Assembly: GCA_022424815.1 (NCBI GenBank)
Contig: JAKMGS010000002.1
Span: forward strand, 1 to 32,919
Origin: Schleiferiaceae bacterium
GTDB lineage: Bacteria; Bacteroidota; Bacteroidia; Flavobacteriales; Schleiferiaceae
Reading direction: 5' to 3'
Length of the DNA: 32,919 nt
Below, piece after piece: positions 15,224 through 22,523 of the stretch. The stretch's first letter is position 1. Each line of letters begins with the position of its first letter. The notes beneath the pieces were generated by a model. That model was not told the DNA's origin. It did not search any database and was given only the letters and a program-made list of their open reading frames with translations. The translations under genes and the position numbers were made by a program.

Positions 15224-15259
15224 AAAAAAAATCCCCGGGCTGCGCCCGGGGATTTTTCT
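15224..15259. terminator. Bidirectional intrinsic terminator
   Basis: A G/C-rich stem, ATCCCCGGGC paired with GCCCGGGGAT around a TGC loop, is flanked by an A run on the left and a T run on the right. It serves the aldehyde dehydrogenase gene from the left and the convergent immunophilin gene from the right. Confidence 0.92.
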
Positions 15260-15280
15260 TTAGATAGCCTTGGTTCTGGC

Positions 15281-16213
15281 TTAACCTACTTGAACCAATT
15301 CTACCTTAAAAATCAATGTTGCATTTGGAGGAATGACTCCGCCCGCACCTGAAGGACCATAGCCCAATTCCGACGGCACGATCATCGTCGCCTTAGAACC
15401 TTCGTTCAACAGCTGAATTCCTTCGTCCCATCCAGGGATCACGCGACCCACACCGATAGGAATATCTAGAGGCGTACCGCGTAAGTATGAGCTATCCACC
15501 ACTACGCCATCGGCCAATTTCAATTCGTAATGGACCTTCACATTTTGTCCAGCCGTAGGCTTAGGCCCATTGCCTTCTTCGTGCATGATGTACATCAAAC
15601 CGCTGGGGGTCTTCTCAGCACCTGCTTTCAAATCAGCAATTGCGGCATCCGCAGCTTCTTGAGCGGCACGTGCGGCCTCCTCTGCGGCACTGCGAGCTGT
15701 GGAGAACACAGATGATGCATCCCAAGCCTTAGCACCCGCACCTACGCGCAAGATTTCTACTGTCTCCATCGTATCGCCTTGGGCCACAGCATCTACCACA
15801 TCTTGCCCTTCCACCACGTAGCCGAAAACAGTGTGCTTTCCGTCCAACCAATCTGTTGGTCCATGTGTGATAAAGAATTGAGAACCGTTGGTGGCTGGCC
15901 CTGCATTGGCCATACTCAACGTTCCGGGACGGTTGTGTTTCAATTCTGGGTGGATTTCATCTTCAAACTGGTACCCTGGGCCACCTGCGCCTGTCCCCGT
16001 AGGATCGCCGCCTTGAATCATGAAATCTGCGATGACACGATGAAAGGTCAATCCGTTGTAATACGGAGTACCTATTTCCGTCACATTATTTTCGAGTGTT
16101 CCCTCTGCCAAGCCGACGAAATTCGCCACGGTCATAGGAGTTTTATCGTGTTCTAGTTTGATAGTGATGGCGCCTTTTGTGGTGCCAATTTTGGCATAAA
16201 TACCGTTTTCCAT
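15281..16213 (-). CDS. Cyclophilin-FKBP fusion peptidyl-prolyl isomerase, cytoplasmic
   Basis: This 310-residue protein joins two unrelated prolyl isomerase domains. The N-terminal cyclophilin (about 1-160) has TFHRVIADFMIQGGDPTGTG, NGSQFFIT and LDGKHTVFG. An alanine/glutamate-rich helical linker (about 168-200) follows, then an FKBP domain (about 205-310) with VHYELKLADG, VDSS, GRVIPGWDEG and LGYGPSGAGGVIPP. Both active sites look intact. There is no signal peptide, so it should act on proteins in the cytoplasm. It is a paralogue of the lipoprotein gene directly upstream, with a terminator-like hairpin between the two. Fusions of this type are called dual-family immunophilins. Confidence 0.88.
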   Translation of the reverse strand: MENGIYAKIGTTKGAITIKLEHDKTPMTVANFVGLAEGTLENNVTEIGTPYYNGLTFHRVIADFMIQGGDPTGTGAGGPGYQFEDEIHPELKHNRPGTLSMANAGPATNGSQFFITHGPTDWLDGKHTVFGYVVEGQDVVDAVAQGDTMETVEILRVGAGAKAWDASSVFSTARSAAEEAARAAQEAADAAIADLKAGAEKTPSGLMYIMHEEGNGPKPTAGQNVKVHYELKLADGVVVDSSYLRGTPLDIPIGVGRVIPGWDEGIQLLNEGSKATMIVPSELGYGPSGAGGVIPPNATLIFKVELVQVG

Positions 16214-16230
16214 GAGGAATAATTTTAATG

Positions 16231-16252
16231 AAAAGGCCCCTCGTGGGGCCTC
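16231..16252 (-). terminator. Terminator-like hairpin between the two immunophilin genes
   Basis: AGGCCCC pairs with GGGGCCT around a four-base loop. On the minus strand it is followed by TTTTCATT, a weak T run, so it may end or lower transcription from the upstream lipoprotein gene before the second gene. Confidence 0.6.
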
Positions 16253-16259
16253 TCAAGAT

Positions 16260-17372
16260 TTATTTTTCTAGAATACTGACAATTTCAACATCGAATACAA
16301 GCGTCGAATAAGGCTTAATAACTCCCCCCATTCCATTGGGGCCATAAGCTAAATAATGTGGGATAATGAGTTTTGCCTTACCTCCAACATTTAAATATTG
16401 TAATCCTTCTTTCCAGCCTTGAATTACACGCGCTTGAGGGCCATATGCGACAGGGAACGGACTATACGGCTCACGGCGCGGGTCATATGTACCATTTGCC
16501 TCCGCTACAGCTTTTATGGAACTATCAAACAGCGAACCGTCCATTAAATATCCTGCATAGTGAACATTAACCATCTGGCCTAATTCTGGCTTAGCCCCAT
16601 TGCCGACATCTTCTATAATGTAGCGTAATCCAGATTCTGTTTTTGTCGCTTCCGGGTAGGCAGCATCAATCTCAGCTTCGATAGCCGCAGCTTGCGCCTT
16701 CTTGGCATACTCGACACCTTGTTTCCCTTCCAAGAATGCCTGACTGGCATCCCATTTTTTGGCTGCCTCTCCTACACGAAGGATGTCAACCTTATTCAAA
16801 ACGACTTTCTCTAGAGGTCGATCGGATCCCATACGTTCGACATCACCAATGGCCACCACAATCTCTTGACCACTTATAACTTGAGCGAATACATTATATC
16901 CACCGTCCAAGTGCGGCGTGGCATTGTGCGTAATGAAGAATTGAGAGCCGTTCGTACCCGGGCCGGCATTGGCCATACTAACTACTCCCGCCGTATCGTG
17001 TTTGAGTGATTTCACGATTTCTTGAGGAAATTTATACCCAGGACCTCCAGCACCTGTTCCGTCTGGATCGCCACCCTGAATCATGAATTTAGGAATTACC
17101 CTATGAAAAAGGGTTCCATCGAAATACGGCTTGCCTTGAAACTTTTCGTCTGCTTCTGGATGATTTCCCTCAGCCAATGCAACAAAATTACCCACTGTCA
17201 TGGGCGCTAATTCATGGTGGAACTTTATTAAAATATCTCCTTTCGTTGTGATCAACTTTGCATAGATACCATCCTGTAAAGTGATTTTTTCTCCATTAAC
17301 AGTGACCTTATTGCCTCCACAACTTGCGAGTGTGAAAAGTGCGAAAATCACCAGAAAACCTCGTTTCAACAT
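16260..17372 (-). CDS. Cyclophilin-FKBP fusion peptidyl-prolyl isomerase, lipoprotein
   Basis: This 370-residue protein has the same two-domain plan as its downstream paralogue but begins with a lipoprotein signal (lipobox TLASC, Cys18) and should be membrane-anchored, acting on exported proteins. The cyclophilin domain (about 40-210) has LFHRVIPKFMIQGGDPDGTG, NGSQFFITH and LDGGYNVFA; the linker is again Ala/Glu-rich; the FKBP domain (about 250-370) has VHYAGYLMDG, FDSS, ARVIQGWKEG and LAYGPNGMGGVIKP, plus an insertion of about 20 residues after FDSS. An ATG at 17396 is in frame but the one at 17372 gives the proper signal. No second gene precedes it, so its promoter lies in 17373-17563. Confidence 0.88.
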   Translation of the reverse strand: MLKRGFLVIFALFTLASCGGNKVTVNGEKITLQDGIYAKLITTKGDILIKFHHELAPMTVGNFVALAEGNHPEADEKFQGKPYFDGTLFHRVIPKFMIQGGDPDGTGAGGPGYKFPQEIVKSLKHDTAGVVSMANAGPGTNGSQFFITHNATPHLDGGYNVFAQVISGQEIVVAIGDVERMGSDRPLEKVVLNKVDILRVGEAAKKWDASQAFLEGKQGVEYAKKAQAAAIEAEIDAAYPEATKTESGLRYIIEDVGNGAKPELGQMVNVHYAGYLMDGSLFDSSIKAVAEANGTYDPRREPYSPFPVAYGPQARVIQGWKEGLQYLNVGGKAKLIIPHYLAYGPNGMGGVIKPYSTLVFDVEIVSILEK

Positions 17373-17471
17373 TTTTATTTGATTTAAAGATCTCAAAGGT
17401 AAGTCCTACGGAGGAGAGAACACAGCGAAGGTTCTGTTAAAAACCTGGAGACTTTAAGGTGCCCCATTTTA

Positions 17472-17515
17472 TTACATTGTTAATTAAATGTAAACTTGAT
17501 TTTGCTCTAATGTAA
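17472..17515. promoter_or_regulatory. Inverted repeat TTACATT-N8-AATGTAA with a third half-site
   Basis: TTACATT (17472-17478) and AATGTAA (17487-17493) form a perfect 7-base inverted repeat with an A/T-only-like centre, and AATGTAA occurs again at 17509-17515, overlapping the -7-like TAAATTTT of the next gene. It looks like an operator for a dimeric regulator between the two divergent lipoprotein genes; no regulator is encoded nearby. Confidence 0.4.
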
Positions 17516-17563
17516 ATTTTGTGTTAACTTAGTACTATGCTTAACCCCTTAAAAGCAACGATC

Positions 17564-18073
17564 ATGAAAAATATTTTGACACTTATTCTTTCTGTAGCCT
17601 TCGTTGGTACTGCTATGACAAGCTGTTCTAATGAGCGTGTGATGCCTAGTGATACCGGTGCGCAAGCCTTCATGCAAAACACTACCTTCTTGGTTGATGG
17701 GTTTGAAGTCTATAATCATGATCGCAAAACGACTAATGAATTAACGCTTAAATGTGATAGTATTTACATCACATTTGCGGAAAACAATATGTATATCACG
17801 AAGGTGCTCTTCAACGCCAACGATCCAGAGCAAACCTCTTATGACTACAGCACCATGGAAGTACACTATGGCAACGGTGCCTTCATGGGAGTATGGAGCA
17901 ATCCAACCACCTTTATGGATGCTGTAGGATTTAGTAGAAACGGTAATACTGCTGGGTTCGAATTGTCCGGAGCGGATTGTACTTCAGGAGAATTCATGAG
18001 TCAATTCATTCGCATGACAGCAATGGATAAACATCCTAAAGCGGCTCTTGCTATCAGCGGCTTACCTGGATAA
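17564..18073 (+). CDS. Lipoprotein of unknown function
   Basis: This 169-residue protein has a lipoprotein signal (MKNILTLILSVAFVGTAMTSC, with Cys21). The mature part contains a strand-rich segment with LVDGFEVYNHDRKT, LTLKCDSIYITFAENNMYITKV and GNGAFMGVWSNPTTFMD. No family is recognised. The frame also opens at an ATG at 17537, but the -7-like TAAATTTT at 17513-17520 and the signal peptide favour 17564. It is transcribed alone and overlaps the 3' end of the convergent gldI by 20 bases. The inverted repeat just upstream suggests specific control. Confidence 0.72.
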   Translation: MKNILTLILSVAFVGTAMTSCSNERVMPSDTGAQAFMQNTTFLVDGFEVYNHDRKTTNELTLKCDSIYITFAENNMYITKVLFNANDPEQTSYDYSTMEVHYGNGAFMGVWSNPTTFMDAVGFSRNGNTAGFELSGADCTSGEFMSQFIRMTAMDKHPKAALAISGLPG

Positions 18074-18554
18074 GACGAAGATCATAACGAAGCGGTGATT
18101 GAGGCGGTACTTTATCTAAATCACCCGCAATACCATGTGCTAAAAACGAGGGGACAAGAACTAGCTTCAACTCCCCTTCTTTCATACCTTCTAAGGCTTT
18201 GTGTAAGCCCAACTCAACTTGACTATACCCTATTTCTATAGTATCCCTATAGCGTCCTACTCCACTATCATCTAGTAAATAGACCGTCGCGTCAAAAATG
18301 ACATGATCTCCCATTTGTGCTTGAAGCCCATCACCTTCGGCGATAGGTAATTCAAACATTCCAAATCCGTTAGATTCAATACCCGTAAGTTGATGGCTCT
18401 CGATATATTCGTCAATCAATTGTCTTTCTTGGGCTAAATACATCCTGTTGCGTTCCATAGGATCCATCACAGGACGCTCCTCCTGAACCTCAGCAGGCTG
18501 AACACAACTCGTCAACAGAGCTACCATAAATAAAAGTATTGCTCTCACGACCAC
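18054..18554 (-). CDS. gldI: Gliding-motility-associated FKBP-type lipoprotein GldI
   Basis: This 166-residue lipoprotein (lipobox LLTSC, Cys17) has an FKBP-like domain at about residues 60-166 with GDHVIFDATVYLLDD, LGLHKALEGMKEGE and LAHGIAGDLDKVP. The canonical FKBP motif VIPGW is replaced by VELGL, so isomerase activity is doubtful. In Flavobacterium johnsoniae, GldI is needed for gliding and is found next to a DHH-family gene, as here, which supports the name. Its start overlaps the end of nrnA by ten bases, so the two are co-transcribed. It probably folds proteins of the gliding/type IX secretion machinery in the periplasm; that is knowledge of the family, not visible here. Confidence 0.78.
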   Translation of the reverse strand: MVVRAILLFMVALLTSCVQPAEVQEERPVMDPMERNRMYLAQERQLIDEYIESHQLTGIESNGFGMFELPIAEGDGLQAQMGDHVIFDATVYLLDDSGVGRYRDTIEIGYSQVELGLHKALEGMKEGELKLVLVPSFLAHGIAGDLDKVPPQSPLRYDLRLIQVSR

Positions 18555-19537
18555 GGTAAATGAGTTTTAGCATGTACCAAGGCTGTGGCTATGTCAGTAT
18601 CTAATCGGCCGCCCGCAGCATTCTTGTGCCCACCGCCATTAAACGACGCTCGAGCCAGCTCATTCACATCCACCAATCCCTTACTGCGGAGGCTGATCTT
18701 CACGATGCCCTCCTCTTCACGCATGAAACAAGCGATCTGAGCGCCGTCTACACTGAGGCCGTAGTTCACAAAACCTTCTGTGATGCCTTTTTCGTATCCA
18801 AGGGCATCGCACTGTGCTTTACTCAAATACAAAAGCACTACCGCGCCATCCGCACTGGTTTCCATTTGTCCGAGCATCGTCCCTAATAGCTTCAAACGAG
18901 CGGCAGGTTGGCTATCAAAGATTTTGTTTTGAAGCTGTTGGCTCTCCACACCTAAGTCCAATAGTTTGCCGGCTACTTCGTGGGTGCGCGAAGTCGTCGC
19001 GCTGAATTTGAAGCTGCCAGTATCCGTAACAATGCCGGCATAGAGGCATTCGGCGGATTCTTTATCTAGGAATTGGTCCCAATGATACATGGCACAGAAC
19101 TCATAAATCATCTGACACGTCGAGCTCATGCCCGTATCGCTGTAGATGAAATCCGGCCAACTCTCGGGCTGTTGATGGTGGTCGATCATCACCTTCTTTG
19201 CCTGCGCAGCGCGGAGGGCTTCCTCCATATCTGCACTGCGGAGATAGGCGTTGTAATCTAGATGAAAGATCATGTCCGCTGCTTCAATCTCAGCATTGGC
19301 CGATTTTTTACCATCGCTGTAGATCATGACACGGTCGTTGCCAGTAAGATGCCACAAGAATTTGGGGTAAGGATTGGGGACGATCACGTGGACTGTTTTG
19401 CCCAATTTTTCAAAAACGCGTTGCAAGGCCAATGCACTTCCCATGGCATCCCCGTCAGGATTCGTATGGTTGGTAATCACAATGCGCTGCGATTTTTCAA
19501 ATTCCTCCGTGAAATTGTCGAGTCGGATTTCTTTCAT
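18545..19537 (-). CDS. nrnA: DHH/DHHA1 phosphoesterase, NrnA-type oligoribonuclease
   Basis: This 330-residue cytoplasmic enzyme belongs to the DHH/DHHA1 family; NrnA members degrade very short RNAs and remove the 3' phosphate of pAp, a by-product of sulfate metabolism. Metal-binding motifs are ITNHTNPDGDAMGSA (Asp28, Asp30), the DHH signature at 119-121 in MIDHHQQP and the C-terminal GGGHKNAAGG near residues 299-308. The ATG at 19537 gives a typical N-terminus. It is divergent from ndk, sharing a symmetric promoter region, and gldI follows with a ten-base overlap. It is not RecJ, which is much longer. Confidence 0.87.
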   Translation of the reverse strand: MKEIRLDNFTEEFEKSQRIVITNHTNPDGDAMGSALALQRVFEKLGKTVHVIVPNPYPKFLWHLTGNDRVMIYSDGKKSANAEIEAADMIFHLDYNAYLRSADMEEALRAAQAKKVMIDHHQQPESWPDFIYSDTGMSSTCQMIYEFCAMYHWDQFLDKESAECLYAGIVTDTGSFKFSATTSRTHEVAGKLLDLGVESQQLQNKIFDSQPAARLKLLGTMLGQMETSADGAVVLLYLSKAQCDALGYEKGITEGFVNYGLSVDGAQIACFMREEEGIVKISLRSKGLVDVNELARASFNGGGHKNAAGGRLDTDIATALVHAKTHLPWS

Positions 19538-19555
19538 TCTCTTGACTTATAACTA

Positions 19556-19585
19556 CAAAGGTGCAGGAAAAGTGTACCTTTGCAA
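19556..19585 (-). promoter_or_regulatory. Promoter for nrnA-gldI
   Basis: On the minus strand TTG (19585-19583) is followed after exactly 19 bases by CACCTTTG (19563-19556), one mismatch from TAnnTTTG. This is the expected Bacteroidota -33/-7 spacing. The start would fall about 10-15 bases before the nrnA ATG at 19537. Confidence 0.6.
19575..19582 (+). promoter_or_regulatory. -7 promoter element (TACCTTTG) for ndk
   Basis: TACCTTTG is an exact match to TAnnTTTG and lies 28 bases before the ndk ATG. It is the inverted copy of the nrnA element: CAAAGGTGCA and TGTACCTTTG form a 10-base inverted repeat with one mismatch around a 7-base centre. Confidence 0.65.
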
Positions 19586-19610
19586 TCCAAAAATCGAAAA
19601 AACTCAAAAC

Positions 19611-20030
19611 ATGGCAGGTACTAAGACCCTAACAATGATCAAACCTGATGCGGTTCGCAACGGACACATCGGTGCCATCTTGAACGACATCACTGCAGCT
19701 GGATTCCGCATCTCTGCAATGAAATTGACACAACTTTCTAAGGCTGATGCTGAAGCGTTTTACGCCGTTCACAGCGAGCGCCCATTCTTCGGCGAGCTTG
19801 TTGAATTCATGACTTCAGGCCCTATCGTTGCTGCAATCTTGGAAAAAGACAACGCCGTAGAAGATTTCCGTACGTTGATCGGTTCTACGAACCCAGCTGA
19901 GGCTGCTGAAGGCACGATCCGTGCGGAGTACGCTACTAGCATTGGTGAGAACGCTGTACACGGTTCTGATAGCGACGAAAACGCTCAAATCGAAGGCGAT
20001 TTCCACTTTGCTGGCCGCGAGCAGTTTTAA
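19611..20030 (+). CDS. ndk: Nucleoside diphosphate kinase
   Basis: This 139-residue enzyme moves the terminal phosphate between nucleoside triphosphates and diphosphates. The N-terminal TLTMIKPDAVRNGHIGAI, the ERPFFGELV segment and the phosphorylated histidine His117 in NAVHGSDS are all present, and the length is normal. A longer frame begins at 19374 inside nrnA on the other strand; the ATG at 19611 gives the right N-terminus. Transcription likely starts from the TACCTTTG element at 19575-19582. Codons here are typical of a well-expressed gene. The rplS gene follows after about 100 bases with its own promoter. Confidence 0.96.
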   Translation: MAGTKTLTMIKPDAVRNGHIGAILNDITAAGFRISAMKLTQLSKADAEAFYAVHSERPFFGELVEFMTSGPIVAAILEKDNAVEDFRTLIGSTNPAEAAEGTIRAEYATSIGENAVHGSDSDENAQIEGDFHFAGREQF

Positions 20031-20044
20031 TTAGAATTTTTAGT

Positions 20045-20133
20045 TATTTTTGCCGTCCCCAATAGGGGCTAAGTGTCAACCTCTGGCAAAAGTTGTGAAT
20101 GTTGGCTCATAGTGATTGTAAATTTTTTATACC
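20045..20133 (+). promoter_or_regulatory. rplS promoter element and leader, possible L19 autoregulatory RNA
   Basis: TATTTTTG at 20045-20052 is an exact -7 element. The transcript would carry a leader of about 75 bases before the rplS ATG, unusually long for this window. It starts with a small stem, CCCC paired with GGGG around AATA (20057-20068), and further on TCAAC can pair with GTTG. A ribosomal leader for L19 in Flavobacteria has been predicted before (from memory); this fits, but the match was not computed. Confidence 0.5.
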
Positions 20134-20481
20134 ATGGATTTAGTCCAGTTCGTACAAAGCGAATTTGTAGAAAAGAAAGACCTTCCAGAGTTTGGCGCTG
20201 GTGATACTATCACAGTATACACACAGATTAAAGAAGGTGACAAAACCCGTACGCAGTTCTTCCGTGGCGTAGTATTGCAACGCAGAGGTTCAGGTGTTAC
20301 TGAAACATTTACCATCCGCAAAATGAGCGGGAACGTAGGTGTAGAACGTATCTTCCCAGTAAATCTTCCAGCTATTGAGAAGATTGAAATCAACAAGAAA
20401 GGTAAAGTACGTCGCGCACGTATCTTCTACCAGAGAGAGCGTACCGGTAAAGCGGCTCGTATCAAAGAGCGTCGCTTCTAA
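20134..20481 (+). CDS. rplS: 50S ribosomal protein L19
   Basis: This 115-residue protein is ribosomal protein L19, sited at the interface of the two ribosomal subunits. The pattern FGAGDTITVYTQIKEGDKTR, FRGVVLQRRGSG, ETFTIRKMSGNVGVERIFP and the basic C-terminus RRARIFYQRERTGKAARIKERRF is diagnostic, and the length is standard. It stands alone, without the rpsP-rimM-trmD genes found beside it in many bacteria. It is preceded by a candidate regulatory leader and followed by a strong terminator. Confidence 0.97.
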   Translation: MDLVQFVQSEFVEKKDLPEFGAGDTITVYTQIKEGDKTRTQFFRGVVLQRRGSGVTETFTIRKMSGNVGVERIFPVNLPAIEKIEINKKGKVRRARIFYQRERTGKAARIKERRF

Positions 20482-20500
20482 ACCACAGAAGATTCAAATT

Positions 20501-20533
20501 AAAAATCCCCGGCCAATGGTCGGGGATTTTTTT
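20501..20533. terminator. Bidirectional intrinsic terminator
   Basis: The stem CCCCGGCC with GGTCGGGG (one G-T pair) closes an AAT loop and is flanked by AAAAAT on the left and a seven-T run on the right. It serves rplS and the convergent OmpA-family gene. Confidence 0.92.
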
Positions 20534-20534
20534 G

Positions 20535-22523
20535 TTACAAGGATTTTACCACGAAGACAGTTCGGCGGTTTTGCGCGCGGCCGGCCTCTGTTTCGTTGGA
20601 GGCTACTGGCTTAGTTTCCCCATATCCGCGCGAGCTGATACGACCGGCATCCATGCCATAGGATTTGATGGTCTCGGCCACACGGCGCGCACGACGCTGG
20701 CTCAAGTCTAAGTTAGCCGTTGGATCGCCGACATTATCTGTATGGCCTTGGATCTCCACACGTAAGGAAGGAGATTTCCCTAAAAATTCCGAAAACTCGG
20801 CGATCAGTAATTCACTTTGTGCATCTAATCTATCTGATGCTGTTTCGAAAAGTATATGAGGAATGGGATAGGAAGCCCCTGCCTCCATCTCTTCATATGA
20901 CAATTCCACTTCTACTTCGGCTAATTCTTGCCCGACCTCTTCGTTAAGACGTAATGGCGATGCACTAAAAGCAGCGTTCTTAGCCTCTACTTTTAAAACA
21001 ATATCCACTGCTTCTTTCTTTTTCACCACTGCCGTAAAGGAGCTTTCCTCCTCATTTAGGTTTAATATGGTCTCCTCTCCTGTTTTGGAGTTTTTCAAAA
21101 CTACGTTTGGCTTTTCCTCGGAATTAAAGTCTGAGGTTTTCAATTGGCCTTTAACCAATACCACTTCCTCAGGTCGTACGTCTTCGTACAGGTCGAAGTA
21201 GTAAATATCCCAGCCATTGGCTACATTAATCTTGTTCGTAGAGAAATAAGCCTGCTTACCATCCATGGTAACCATCAACCCAATCTCGTCCTTTTTGGTG
21301 TTGATTGGATAGCCAAGGTTCTCAGCTTTCCCCCATTCTTCATCCGAACGAACGGCTTTAATTTTGAACAAATCGTATCCCCCCATTCCTGGGTGACCAT
21401 CACTTGCGAAGTACAAACTTTCACTATCCGGATGAATGAAAGGACTCTTTTCATTTTTCTTGGTATTCACTGCAGGCCCCAAGTTTTCCGGAGCACTCCA
21501 TTCCCCATTCTGTAATCTATGGGCCCGATATATATCTAATCCACCAAACCCCCCAGGGCGATCACTAGTAAAATACAGCACATCTCCATTTGGTGAAATA
21601 CTAGGCTGACTTTCCCAATATTGTTCTGAATTAATGCCTTCAGGAAATTTTTGGATTTCACCCCAACGACCAAATGAAAAATTAGAATAATACAAATCGC
21701 AGAATTGTTCACCAGTCCGGTCATCGCGCTTACATATAGTGAACGCTATAAACGAATTATCCGCGGTGATACTAGGACCACCTTCATTATACTCTGAGTT
21801 GAACGGCTGTTGAAGAGGAGAACCTTCATCGAGCGATGGGAAACCGCCTGTTTGTGATGTTCTTTGCGCCATACAGAACTCTTCAACCTGACGCGTGCTC
21901 CCTGCAGGTCCGTCGAATTTATTACGTTTTTGACTGCGTCGAGTGAAATATAGAGCCGATCCATCTGGCGTTAAAGCCGCTAAATATTCATCCCATCTTG
22001 TATTTACTCTTCGCGCTGGTTTTGGGGCATATGGAACCGGATTACTCAATAAGGTCTGCTTAATATTGATTTCATCGAGCATTTCCTTTGCTTCAACATC
22101 ATAAGCATATTCCCTATCCTCCCTTGCTAGCCATTTCTCTAAATACTGTTTAGCTTCTTCGGGACGACCACCTTCTATTGCTAACGTTCCAACCATAAAC
22201 AGAAGTTCAGGTTTATACCCCGGACACCGTTTAACTAAACTCTTCCAGCTCGCCTCCGCAACCTGTAGTTTTCCAGTGCGTATACTTAGTTCTCCTAGTA
22301 GGTATAAGGCATGTTGGTCATTTTCATTTTGGCGAAAAGCAGCACGCAGATAGACCTGGGCATTAGGATAATCGCCGGTGTTGATGGCTCGCTTAGCCTT
22401 TTCGATTTCTCGAGTAGGACTGTAGTGATCATCTCCACAATAGGTACCTAAGATTACTTTACCTGGCTGTGCCTGGAGGATTAGCCCAAAAAGTAGTGCA
22501 ATAAGGCTTAGAGTATAGCGCAT
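20535..22523 (-). CDS. OmpA-family protein with TPR and beta-propeller repeats (PorE-like)
   Basis: This 662-residue exported protein has a signal peptide (1-19, ending LQAQ), TPR repeats at about 30-150, PD40-type propeller blades at about 170-430 (YFTSDRPGGFGGLDIYRA, YFASDGHPGMGGYDLFKI, YFSTNKINVANGWDIYYF), a small beta domain at about 450-535, and a C-terminal OmpA peptidoglycan-binding domain from about 550 (GHTDNVGDPTANLDLSQRRA). The same order is found in PorE, a type IX secretion component, but PorE is a lipoprotein and this protein has no lipobox cysteine; Bacteroidota genomes hold several such proteins. It is the last gene of the aroC-gltP unit, its ATG overlapping the gltP stop by one base. 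It probably ties the outer membrane to peptidoglycan. Confidence 0.85.
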   Translation of the reverse strand: MRYTLSLIALLFGLILQAQPGKVILGTYCGDDHYSPTREIEKAKRAINTGDYPNAQVYLRAAFRQNENDQHALYLLGELSIRTGKLQVAEASWKSLVKRCPGYKPELLFMVGTLAIEGGRPEEAKQYLEKWLAREDREYAYDVEAKEMLDEINIKQTLLSNPVPYAPKPARRVNTRWDEYLAALTPDGSALYFTRRSQKRNKFDGPAGSTRQVEEFCMAQRTSQTGGFPSLDEGSPLQQPFNSEYNEGGPSITADNSFIAFTICKRDDRTGEQFCDLYYSNFSFGRWGEIQKFPEGINSEQYWESQPSISPNGDVLYFTSDRPGGFGGLDIYRAHRLQNGEWSAPENLGPAVNTKKNEKSPFIHPDSESLYFASDGHPGMGGYDLFKIKAVRSDEEWGKAENLGYPINTKKDEIGLMVTMDGKQAYFSTNKINVANGWDIYYFDLYEDVRPEEVVLVKGQLKTSDFNSEEKPNVVLKNSKTGEETILNLNEEESSFTAVVKKKEAVDIVLKVEAKNAAFSASPLRLNEEVGQELAEVEVELSYEEMEAGASYPIPHILFETASDRLDAQSELLIAEFSEFLGKSPSLRVEIQGHTDNVGDPTANLDLSQRRARRVAETIKSYGMDAGRISSRGYGETKPVASNETEAGRAQNRRTVFVVKSL

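Noticed and set aside
15224..15259. Strong G/C hairpin as a small RNA or mobile repeat
   Set aside because: It lies between convergent genes with A and T runs on its two sides, which a bidirectional terminator fully explains.
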